The notes beneath the pieces were generated by a model. It did no database searches and was not told where the DNA came from. It saw only the letters and a program-made list of their open reading frames with translations. Position numbers and translations under genes: made by a program. Below are positions 51,139-59,082 of a stretch of 64,000 nucleotides of DNA, piece by piece. Source of the DNA: JAQTTT01 sp041652755 (lineage in GTDB: Archaea; Nanobdellota; Nanobdellia; Tiddalikarchaeales; Tiddalikarchaeaceae); NCBI GenBank assembly GCA_041652755.1, contig JBAZGS010000001.1, positions 80,488-144,487 on the forward strand. The letters run 5' to 3'. Positions within the stretch are counted from its first letter, which is position 1; each line of letters opens with the position of its first letter.

Positions 51139-52521
51139 ATGAAGTTTAAATTAAAAGAGAATTACCTATTATTAGCAATAATTCTTTATTCCCTAATCTT
51201 AAGGCTACTATACTTAGACTCTGATTCAATGTGGCTTGATGAAACAATCTCAGCAACAGCAGCAAAATCAATACTTCTTCATGGCACGCCAATATTAGAA
51301 TCAGGAGCATCATATAATCGCGCAATAATTTTTCACTACTTAATGGCGTTTTTTATTTGGATATTTGGCGGAGACTACGGCGCAAGATTCATTTCAGTGA
51401 TTTTTGGAGTATTAACAGTTTATTTGGCTTACAAGTTCTCAAAAAAATTCATAAAAAAGAACAATTTAATCTTTCCAACACTAATAGCTCTCAGCTCTTT
51501 AGAGATTATTTACTCCAAGCAGGCAAGATTTTATCAAGCATTCCAGTTCTTTTATTTCTTGAGCTTTTACTTATTCTATAAAATAGCAATATTAAAAGAA
51601 CAAATATTTACTAATAAATGGCTTGACTATCTATTTTTAATTGCCAGCGTTTATTTTTCAATTCATCTGCATACAATGGGCTACATCATTATTCCATTAT
51701 TCGTGCTAATCTATGCAATTAATTTTTTTAACAAAAACCTATTAAAAAATAAAGGATTTATAACCTTTGCAATCTTAGGGCTTTATTTTATCTACTTAAT
51801 CTTTGCAAGAATGATAAGCAACCTAGACTATGACATAATAAACAGGGCAATATTGTATTTAAATCTATACAGCAGTTATTATTTTAGCTATGTTCCTTTA
51901 TTAGTATTTTTAGCCTTAGGGTTAATTTTTTTAAAGGACAAAAAATTCGCTCTAAGCCTCTTAAGCTATTCAATCATTCCTTTTATTGGAGTCTTATTTG
52001 TCAAGTCTTTTGCAACAAGGTATGAGTATTTCATAATTTTCCCTTTCTTTTTTTTCATAGCCAACTGCTTGACTAAAATAAGATTTAGCTATGCAATCTT
52101 ACTAGTTATGATTCTCGCTTTTTACGGAAACGTCTTTGACATTGATGGAATAAAGCACCCTAATCTTGATATTTCTATGCCTTCAGCTGACTATAAAGCA
52201 GCTTACGAGTTCATCAATGAGACTGATTTATTAATTGTCAGCTCCTGGACTCCTGCATCAACTTGGTATGGAAAAGGCGCTGATTACGCGTTAAATTATT
52301 CAATTTCAGGCTTAAGTGATGATTGGATGTTTGGCAACTTAACAGATACATTTGCCAATGCGCCAATAATCCAAAACGTTTCAGCATTCCCTAAAAACGT
52401 TTTAGTAATCCTTGATGAGCAGGCTAAGAATAAAATCTCTTCTGACTATTTAGAGTATTTTAGCATTAATTGCTCCCAAGAGTTCACTGCTTACAATATT
52501 GAAGTCTTAAAGTGCGAATAA
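51139..52521 (+). CDS. Membrane glycosyltransferase (GT39/ArnT-like)
   Basis: A 460-residue integral membrane protein with about ten hydrophobic helices followed by an outward-facing C-terminal domain (about 355-460). The first loop holds SDSMWLDETISA (Asp/Glu pair), and a later part reads GASYNRAIIFHYLMAFF. This loop layout is that of the PMT/ArnT superfamily, which uses lipid-linked sugars at the outer face of the membrane. The acceptor is unknown; surface protein or lipid glycosylation is likely. A TATA-like TTTTATAAAA about 28 nt before the ATG supports the start. Confidence 0.78.
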   Translation: MKFKLKENYLLLAIILYSLILRLLYLDSDSMWLDETISATAAKSILLHGTPILESGASYNRAIIFHYLMAFFIWIFGGDYGARFISVIFGVLTVYLAYKFSKKFIKKNNLIFPTLIALSSLEIIYSKQARFYQAFQFFYFLSFYLFYKIAILKEQIFTNKWLDYLFLIASVYFSIHLHTMGYIIIPLFVLIYAINFFNKNLLKNKGFITFAILGLYFIYLIFARMISNLDYDIINRAILYLNLYSSYYFSYVPLLVFLALGLIFLKDKKFALSLLSYSIIPFIGVLFVKSFATRYEYFIIFPFFFFIANCLTKIRFSYAILLVMILAFYGNVFDIDGIKHPNLDISMPSADYKAAYEFINETDLLIVSSWTPASTWYGKGADYALNYSISGLSDDWMFGNLTDTFANAPIIQNVSAFPKNVLVILDEQAKNKISSDYLEYFSINCSQEFTAYNIEVLKCE

Positions 52522-52557
52522 TTAAATTTATAATGAACAATATTATAGCTATAATTC

Positions 52558-53493
52558 ATGCTCGATTATTCAGTAATAGTTCCAGTTTATAATGAAGAAG
52601 ATAATATTGCTGAATTAGATAGGTAGATAAGGGCTTCAATGGATAAATTAAGCAAGAATTATGAAGTAATCTATGTCAATGACGGCTCAAAGGATAATTC
52701 ATTAATTGAGCTAAAAAAGCTAAAAAATTTGAAAATCATTAATCTTAACAAGAATTACGGGCAAGCAACAGCATTAGATGCAGGATTTAAGGAGTGTAAG
52801 GGGGAATTAGTGGTTTCTTTGGATGCTGATTTGCAAAACGACCCTAAAGACATAGCAAAACTAGTCAAGAAATTAAAAAATGAGGGTTTAGATGTTGTTG
52901 CAGGCTATAGGCAAAAACGGAAGGATGCTTTAATAATCAGAATTCTTACAAAAACTTCAAGATTCCTTCGCGGATTATTAATCAAGGACAAAATCCATGA
53001 CACTGGCTGCACTTTAAGAGTTTACAAGAAAATGGCCATTAAGTCTTTGAATTTGCAGGGCGAGATGCATAGGTATGTGACTACTCTTTTGGCTTGGAAG
53101 GGCTTCAAAATAGGTGAGGAAACCGTCACTCATCATGCAAGGATTCATGGCAAATCAAAATATACTTGCACAAAATGCGTGCGCGGATTCATAGACTTGA
53201 TTTATTTATGGTTTATTGGAAAATATTACCAAAGGCCGCTGCATTTTTTCGGCTACGCATCATTCATTTCAGTATTTTTAGGACTATTCTCAGGAAGCGT
53301 TGCGATTTACCAGAAACTATTTGAGGGTTTAAGCTTTAACAGGAACGGCTGGTTCTTCCTAGGCTTCTTTTTCATAATAATGAGTATAATGCTTTTTAGC
53401 TTCGGCATCATCATTGACCTATTAATCAAAATCAACTTCAATTCATCCACTGTTGAGAAGAAATATTACATCAGAGAGATAATTAGGAAATGA
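52558..53493 (+). pseudogene. GT2 dolichyl-phosphate glycosyltransferase with an in-frame TAG
   Basis: From the ATG at 52558 the frame reads MLDYSVIVPVYNEEDNIAEL DR, then TAG at 52624-52626, and continues in the same frame to 53493. IVPVYNEEDNIAEL is the essential N-terminal nucleotide-binding strand of GT2 enzymes. The remainder has VYVNDGSKDNS, LDADLQNDP (DXD metal motif), HARIHGKSKYT and two C-terminal transmembrane helices as in DPM/GtrB-type proteins. Restarting at the ATG at 52639 would lose the first strand. TAG ends several intact genes here, so it is not a sense codon. Either the gene is recently inactivated, the codon is read through, or the base is an error. Promoter elements remain. 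Confidence 0.75.
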
Positions 53494-54584
53494 AAAAAAT
53501 CCTAATGCTCAACTACGAGTTCCCGCCACTCGGAGGCGGGGCTGGGAATGCTAATTATTATTTGTTGAAAGAATTTTCAAAAATAAAGGATTTATACATT
53601 GATTTAATCACCTGCTCTGCGGTTAACAAGTTCGAAATTGTTGATTTTTCAAAAAACATTAAAATCCATAAGTTAGCAATAAAGAAAAAGAATCTTCATT
53701 ATTGGAAGATGACTGAACTATTAAGCTGGAGCATTAAAGCCTATAATTACAGCAAAAAATTCAAAGAGTATGATTTAATCCACGCATGGTTCGGATGGCC
53801 TTGCGGAGCAATTGCGTATTTATTAAAAAATCCTTACATTGTTGCATTAAGAGGCAGCGATGTGCCAGGCTACAATCCAAGATTAAAACTTCCTGATTTT
53901 TTAATCTTTAAGTCCCTTTCAAGAAGGATTTGGACTAAAGCTGTTAAAGTAATTGCTAATTCTAATGGCTTGAAAAAGTTGGCGCTTAAAACATTAAATA
54001 AAGAAATCAGCATAATACCTAATGGTGTTGATATTAGTGAATTCAAGCCATTGAAAAATAAAAAAATTAGTTTGCCTTTAAAATTAATATCCACTGGCAG
54101 ATTAATTGAAAGAAAGGGCTATAATTATTTAATAGAAGCAATAAGCAATAATGAAAATGTTGAATTATCTTTAATTGGTGAGGGCAATTTAATGAATGAA
54201 TTAAAAGCTCAAGCAAAGTCTTATAATTCTAATGTCAAGTTTTTGGGCAAGAAATCCCATAAAGAGGTTGCTAAAATTTTGCCTAAATTTGACGTGTTCG
54301 TGTTGCCCAGCTTGAATGAGGGCATGAGCAATTCAATATTAGAGGCTATGGCTTGCGGACTTCCCATAATTACTACTAATGTTGGAGGCAGCGAGGAGTT
54401 AATTAAGGGCAATGGCTTCATTGTAAAAACTGCTGATAAAGATTCATTAAAATTAGCAATCAATAATTTTTTATCTGATTCTTTTTTAATAAAATCCTTA
54501 GGTAATATTTCCCTAAAGTTGGCTCAAAAATTAAGCTGGAACAAAGTTGCAAAACAATATTTAGAGGTATATGAAAATGCTTAA
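53490..54584 (+). CDS. GT4-family glycosyltransferase
   Basis: A 364-residue GT-B fold enzyme. The N-terminal NYEFPPLGGGAGNANYYLL loop binds the acceptor, LIHAWFGWPCGAIAYLL and LRGSDVPGYN follow, and the donor site shows STGRLIERKGYNYLIEAI and EGMSNSILEAMACGLPIITTNVGG, the E-x7-E motif of GT4 retaining transferases. It transfers a hexose from a nucleotide sugar in the cytoplasm, probably to a growing surface glycan. Its ATG overlaps the end of the GT2 frame by 4 bp, so it is in the same operon. Confidence 0.92.
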   Translation: MKKILMLNYEFPPLGGGAGNANYYLLKEFSKIKDLYIDLITCSAVNKFEIVDFSKNIKIHKLAIKKKNLHYWKMTELLSWSIKAYNYSKKFKEYDLIHAWFGWPCGAIAYLLKNPYIVALRGSDVPGYNPRLKLPDFLIFKSLSRRIWTKAVKVIANSNGLKKLALKTLNKEISIIPNGVDISEFKPLKNKKISLPLKLISTGRLIERKGYNYLIEAISNNENVELSLIGEGNLMNELKAQAKSYNSNVKFLGKKSHKEVAKILPKFDVFVLPSLNEGMSNSILEAMACGLPIITTNVGGSEELIKGNGFIVKTADKDSLKLAINNFLSDSFLIKSLGNISLKLAQKLSWNKVAKQYLEVYENA

Positions 54585-55896
54585 CTGGAGAAAACCAATA
54601 ATTTATGCATTGCTTTATTTGACTGGCAGTAAGGTTCCTGGAATTTTAAAAGAGATTCAAAGAGTTGATAATTTATCTGAAAGTGAAATCAAAAAATATC
54701 AGAATGAAAAATTAAAAAAAATGTTATTGCATGCTTATAATAATGTCCCTTATTATCATAAAATTTTAGAAGAAGCTGAAGTAGTAAAAAATGGTAAAGT
54801 TAATCTAGCTAATTTTCATAAAATTCCTATTTTAACTAAAGATATTATTAGAAAAGAAGGCAATAATATGTATTCTAAGGATTATCTTCAAAGAAAACCT
54901 CACCCAAATACTTCCGGTGGCAGTACTGGAGAACCTTTGCAACTTATTCAAGATAAAGAATATGATGATATAAACTATTTAGCAAATAAAATATATTTTC
55001 AACTCGTTAATGGAAAAGATATAGGTGAATTGGAAATGAATTTATGGGGTTCAATGAGAGATATCCAAAGGAATCATTTTGGATTTAAGGAAAGATTTAC
55101 TAATTTTTTGTATAATAGAATAATTCTTAATACGTTTAAAATGGATGAGAATGATATGAAGCGATTTACAGAGCAAATAAACAAAAAAAAGCCAGTCTCA
55201 ATGTGGGTCTTTTCAGAATCTCTTGAGACTTTTTGTAAATTCATAAAACAAAACAATATTAAAATTACTCATTCTCCTAAGTTTATTCTTTCAACTGCAG
55301 GAACTCTTTATCCTGAGGTAAAAAAACTTGCAGAAGAAATTTTTAAATGCCCTGTATTAAATCAGTATGGTTCAAGAGAAGTTGGGGCAATGGCAGTTGA
55401 ATGTAAATATAATACCGGCCTTCATGGATTTCCTTGGTCACATTATATTGAAGTAATTAATAATGAAATTGTGGTTACATTATTGACAAATTATTCAATG
55501 CCTTTAATAAGATATAAAATAGGAGATTATGGTTCGCTTGTAAAAAACAAATCTTGCAAATGTGGCAGAAATTCATTAACTTTTAAAAAAGTTGATGGAA
55601 AAACTATAAGTTTTTTTAAAAAGAAAAATGGGGAATTATTAAGCGCACAATATTTCATAAGACTTTTCTTTTTTTGGAATTGGATAAAACAGTTTAAATT
55701 AATTCAAAAAGATTATGATTTAATAGAATTCAGAGTAGTTCTAAATAAAGAAGCTAATAAAGCTAATATGAAATATTTTGAAGAAGAAACAAAAAAAGTT
55801 ATGGGTAATAAATGCAAAGTCAAATGGAACTTTGTTAAAAAAATAGAACCAACCATAAGTGGAAAATACATTTATACAGTGAGTGAAATAAAATGA
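54571..55896 (+). CDS. CapK/PaaK-like adenylate-forming enzyme
   Basis: A 441-residue protein of the phenylacetate-CoA ligase/CapK family of AMP-forming enzymes, frequent in capsule and surface-polysaccharide clusters. NTSGGSTGEPLQL near residue 112 is the ATP-phosphate loop. LNQYGSREVGAMAVEC and MPLIRYKIGDYG are further core motifs. CxCGRNSLTF resembles the small Cys motif of this group. The substrate is unknown. ATGs at 54571 and 54577 are both available; GAGGT at 54564-54568 favours 54577. Codons become more AT-rich from here. Confidence 0.85.
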   Translation: MKMLNWRKPIIYALLYLTGSKVPGILKEIQRVDNLSESEIKKYQNEKLKKMLLHAYNNVPYYHKILEEAEVVKNGKVNLANFHKIPILTKDIIRKEGNNMYSKDYLQRKPHPNTSGGSTGEPLQLIQDKEYDDINYLANKIYFQLVNGKDIGELEMNLWGSMRDIQRNHFGFKERFTNFLYNRIILNTFKMDENDMKRFTEQINKKKPVSMWVFSESLETFCKFIKQNNIKITHSPKFILSTAGTLYPEVKKLAEEIFKCPVLNQYGSREVGAMAVECKYNTGLHGFPWSHYIEVINNEIVVTLLTNYSMPLIRYKIGDYGSLVKNKSCKCGRNSLTFKKVDGKTISFFKKKNGELLSAQYFIRLFFFWNWIKQFKLIQKDYDLIEFRVVLNKEANKANMKYFEEETKKVMGNKCKVKWNFVKKIEPTISGKYIYTVSEIK

Positions 55897-56018
55897 ATAT
55901 TAAAAATTATTTGAAAGAATATGGTAATATTCAATCCTCATTAGAATATTTTATAAATTATAACCTAAACTTTATATATAATCTTAACATTAATAATAAA
56001 TATTTAAGGTTAATATAA
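55893..56018 (+). CDS. Small ORF between CapK-like and acyltransferase genes
   Basis: A 41-codon frame that opens with an ATGA overlap of the CapK-like stop and ends 1 bp before the next ATG. It is rich in Asn, Tyr, Leu and Lys, with no recognised motif. The exact fit between two genes suggests it is translated or is the start of a truncated gene. The AT-richness makes chance possible. Confidence 0.3.
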   Translation: MNIKNYLKEYGNIQSSLEYFINYNLNFIYNLNINNKYLRLI

Positions 56019-56019
56019 A

Positions 56020-56610
56020 ATGAAAAACTCAAAAAAATTTATTCTTATAATTTCCAGCATGATACCTTCGATTTTTAAAAACATTTATTTAATGATAAAA
56101 TATAAATGTATAATTCATCCATGTGCAAATATATTTTTTCTAAATAATCTGAAAATAGGTAAAGGAGCTTATTTAGGAAGATGTGATATTTTGGCTCAAG
56201 GACCTATATCTATAGGTAAAAACTGTATAATAAATGATTATGTAATATTAAATTCAAAGACAGGATATATAAACATAGGGGATGGTTCTTCAGTCAATAG
56301 CTTTTCTGTTATTTATGGCAATGGTGGGGTTGAAATAGGAAAAAATAATGCAATTGCACAAGCTGTTAAAATAGTTAAAAACCATAAAATACCTAAATAT
56401 AAGCATGAAGGTTATGTAAAACTTTCGGAAAAAAAAACGATTATAGGTGACAATGTGTGGTTATGTGCAAATGTTGTTGTTGTAGATGGTGTTAAAATAG
56501 GAAGCTTTTCAGTTATAGGTGCTAATTCCTTAGTTTCTAGGGATGTACCTGAATCAGTTATAGCAGCAGGAAATCCTGCAAAAGTGTTAAGAAAAATAAA
56601 ATATAAATAG
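56020..56610 (+). CDS. Hexapeptide-repeat acyltransferase
   Basis: A 196-residue left-handed beta-helix acyltransferase (maltose O-acetyltransferase/LbetaH group). Hexapeptide repeats run from about residue 45 (NLKIGKGAYLGRCDILAQGPISIGK) to the end. IVKNHKIPKY contains the likely catalytic His. IIGDNVWLCANVVVVDGVKIGSFSVIGANSLVSRDVP and AAGNPAKVLR are the classical C-terminal coil and lid. The N-terminus has a hydrophobic stretch (about 5-25). It probably O-acetylates a sugar of the surface glycan. It ends with TAG. Confidence 0.88.
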   Translation: MKNSKKFILIISSMIPSIFKNIYLMIKYKCIIHPCANIFFLNNLKIGKGAYLGRCDILAQGPISIGKNCIINDYVILNSKTGYINIGDGSSVNSFSVIYGNGGVEIGKNNAIAQAVKIVKNHKIPKYKHEGYVKLSEKKTIIGDNVWLCANVVVVDGVKIGSFSVIGANSLVSRDVPESVIAAGNPAKVLRKIKYK

Positions 56611-56622
56611 GGGTGAAGTAAT

Positions 56623-57411
56623 ATTATAATAAAAAAAGAAAAGCTATTTTATAAAGGTTATAATAGCAGAATATATTTAATAAAAAAAAAGGATAAATAC
56701 TTGTTAAAAAAATATTTTGTTAAAAATAAAAAAACCATTTCAGGAAGAACAATTAACTTAAATAATATTCTCAAAAGAGAAATAGAAGGTATAAAATTCT
56801 TGGATTCAGTAAAAATTTCTAGGGTGGTAACGCCTAAAATAGTTAAAATAAATAACAGTAACTTATGGTATACACAAGAATATTATTCCCTAATACCTTT
56901 TAACAATTTTTTGTTATTAAATTCTAATTTTTTTTATTTAAATACTGATATTGAAAAAATATTTTATGATTTTGGGGTATATCTCGCGAGATTGCACAAT
57001 AAGAAAATCAGAATTCACGGGGACTTAAACCAAAAAAATATTCTTTTTTGTAAAAATAAAATATTTATTTGTGATCCTTCATATCTTAAAAAGCGTATTT
57101 ATTCTAAACCTACATTTGATATATTCAGAGTAATAAACAATTTTTATCCATATAACCTTATAGCAAGACTTTTTATTTGTAATAAAGATAAACTTATTAC
57201 TTTTTTTTTAAAAGGCTATTTTTCAACTTCAAAAAATAAAATAAAGCAATATAATCTTAAAAAAGATATGATATTTTATTTAAAATCTATAACTTCTTTA
57301 ATGGGAAAAGGAATAAAAGATAAACTTAAATACTTGCTAATAAAATTACTTAATAAAAAGATGATTAGTGATATTAAAAATAACAGATTAAGGTGGTTAA
57401 ATGAAATATAA
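56623..57411 (+). CDS. Kinase-like protein (InaA/Rio-type fold) lacking a canonical start codon
   Basis: A small protein-kinase-fold protein. IHGDLNQKNILFC is the catalytic loop (HGDxxxxN) and IFICDPSYL the metal-binding DPS, as in LPS kinases of the InaA/KdkA type. The only canonical start, a TTG at 56701, lies inside strand beta3. The frame upstream to the TGA at 56614 encodes KLFYKGYNSRIYLIKKKDKYLLKKYF, clearly the N-lobe, yet has no ATG, GTG or TTG. GGGGTGA at 56610-56616 precedes ATT ATA ATA at 56623-56631, so an AUU or AUA start is proposed. It overlaps the following methyltransferase by 11 bp. It probably phosphorylates a sugar or lipid. Confidence 0.7.
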   Translation: MIIKKEKLFYKGYNSRIYLIKKKDKYLLKKYFVKNKKTISGRTINLNNILKREIEGIKFLDSVKISRVVTPKIVKINNSNLWYTQEYYSLIPFNNFLLLNSNFFYLNTDIEKIFYDFGVYLARLHNKKIRIHGDLNQKNILFCKNKIFICDPSYLKKRIYSKPTFDIFRVINNFYPYNLIARLFICNKDKLITFFLKGYFSTSKNKIKQYNLKKDMIFYLKSITSLMGKGIKDKLKYLLIKLLNKKMISDIKNNRLRWLNEI

Positions 57412-58189
57412 ATCAAGATACAGCGAATTATATTTAAATAATAATAAAGTGGGAGAAACTTATAATAAAAGAATCAATAATAAATTTGAGGTTTTTATAT
57501 TTGAATTAGAAAAATATTTTCTCAATAAAATAATTTATCCTATACAATCTCCTTTAAAAAATTATATGGATTTTGCATGCGGCACAGGAAGAATAATAAG
57601 TTATGTTTATACAAATTTCAAATTTAAAAGATATTTAGGTATTGATCTTTCAAGAATTATGATAGCTCAGGCGCAAAAAGGAGTTCAAAAAGGTATATTT
57701 TTTAAAGTGGCAGATATATCAAGGGATAATAATATACCAAAACAAGATGTTATAACTTGTTTTAGATTATTTTTAAATCTTGAAGATTACAACCGTAAAA
57801 TTATATTAAAGTCCTTAAACAAATTATTAAAAAAAGATGGTTATTTGATTATTAATAACCATTTAAATAGATTTTCTTTTTTGGGCGCAATTGCCTTTAT
57901 TTTGCATAATTTTTTTGGCTTTCCATTTAAACGCGAGCCTAATCCTGACAACAAGAAAACAATACTAAATACTCTCAAAAACTCAGAGCTGAAAGATCTT
58001 ATTGAATCTTGCGGTTTTGAGGTGAAAAAAATATACAGTTTTTGCTTTTTTCCAGGATACAAAAATTACATATTTTTACCAAAGAAGATATTGTTTGTTA
58101 TTGAAAAAGCTATTTCCAAAATAAATTTTTTAAGTTTTTTTGCGAAAGATGCTATATTTTTGTGCAAAAAAATAATGCCTAATAAGTGA
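57401..58189 (+). CDS. SAM-dependent methyltransferase
   Basis: A 262-residue class I methyltransferase. MDFACGTGRIISYVYTNFKFKRYLGIDLSRIMIAQAQKG (about 55-93) is the SAM loop. VITCFRLFLNLEDYNRKIIL and LLKKDGYLIINNHLNRFSF are motifs IV and V-VI. The position between a kinase-like and a flippase-like gene suggests methylation of a glycan or lipid intermediate. It overlaps the kinase by 11 bp and the next gene by 4 bp if its upstream GTG is used. Confidence 0.82.
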   Translation: MKYKSRYSELYLNNNKVGETYNKRINNKFEVFIFELEKYFLNKIIYPIQSPLKNYMDFACGTGRIISYVYTNFKFKRYLGIDLSRIMIAQAQKGVQKGIFFKVADISRDNNIPKQDVITCFRLFLNLEDYNRKIILKSLNKLLKKDGYLIINNHLNRFSFLGAIAFILHNFFGFPFKREPNPDNKKTILNTLKNSELKDLIESCGFEVKKIYSFCFFPGYKNYIFLPKKILFVIEKAISKINFLSFFAKDAIFLCKKIMPNK

Positions 58190-59082
58190 TATATATGGAT
58201 TTTAATACAATAATAAAAATTTATGAGCTTGCCGTAGCAAAGCTTAATAATTATAAAAAATATATTAATGTTTTAAAAATTTCTGTTAGCATTGTGTTTA
58301 TATTTTTTATATTAAAAAAAATAAACTTTTCTGAGATAATTCCAATATTTTATAATATAAATATTAATCTACTTTTTTATGTAATTTTATCAACTTTTAT
58401 TTTTTCACTACTATTTGTTTTTAAGACTTATCTAATATTAAATAAATTCGTTAATAAAAGTTTTATAAAGCATTATTTTATAAACAGGGTTGGAAATTTT
58501 TTTAATATGTTTTTATTGGGAAATTTTGGAATGGAAGTCTCTAGACTCATGTATTTCAAAAATATACCAAAAAAAAAGACAATATTTTTATCCTTATTTG
58601 ACAGGATTATTGGTTTTTGGGCAATAATAACTATATTCTTGTTTTCAATAAAAGAATTGAGCTATTTGCTAAATATTCCTTTATTATTATTCTCTATAAT
58701 TTTAATATTTTCATTTATAATATTAAGTGTTTTTATTTTTTGGTATTCTTTTAGACTAGGTTTTAGCTTTAAAAAGATTTTATTATTATTTTTAGTGTCT
58801 TTATTGTACCACATAGGCTTGATTTTTTTAGCTGTATTAAAATTCAACACAATTGGAGTATTTATACCTTTTTCAAAATTGTGCTATATTATTCCACTGC
58901 TTTCAATATTAACTATGCTTCCTTTAAGTATTGATGGTATAGGTATTAGTGAATATTTTTTAATTAGTGTATTAACACTGTCTCCTGAGAATATAATAAT
59001 TTATTCTATTTTAGGGCGTATAATAAACATCATACTTAGTTTACCTGGTCTATTATATTTTTTAATAAAAATAAAAAATTAG
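58186..59082 (+). CDS. Flippase-like membrane protein (UPF0104/AglD-MprF type)
   Basis: A 298-residue membrane protein with about seven or eight hydrophobic helices. The pattern of the lysylphosphatidylglycerol synthase transmembrane/UPF0104 family is visible: KISVSIVFIFFILKKINFSEIIPIF at the start, NRVGNFFNMFLLGNFGMEVSRLMYFK in the middle and PLSIDGIGISEYFLISVL near the end. Members include archaeal AglD and putative lipid-linked sugar flippases. A GTG at 58186 or the ATG at 58195 can serve as start. It ends with TAG directly against the TAG of the convergent gene. Confidence 0.75.
   Translation: MIYMDFNTIIKIYELAVAKLNNYKKYINVLKISVSIVFIFFILKKINFSEIIPIFYNININLLFYVILSTFIFSLLFVFKTYLILNKFVNKSFIKHYFINRVGNFFNMFLLGNFGMEVSRLMYFKNIPKKKTIFLSLFDRIIGFWAIITIFLFSIKELSYLLNIPLLLFSIILIFSFIILSVFIFWYSFRLGFSFKKILLLFLVSLLYHIGLIFLAVLKFNTIGVFIPFSKLCYIIPLLSILTMLPLSIDGIGISEYFLISVLTLSPENIIIYSILGRIINIILSLPGLLYFLIKIKN

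Noticed and set aside
52558..53493. TAG as a sense codon (pyrrolysine or code change)
   Set aside because: TAG terminates several intact genes in the window, and no suppressor tRNA or Pyl gene is seen here.
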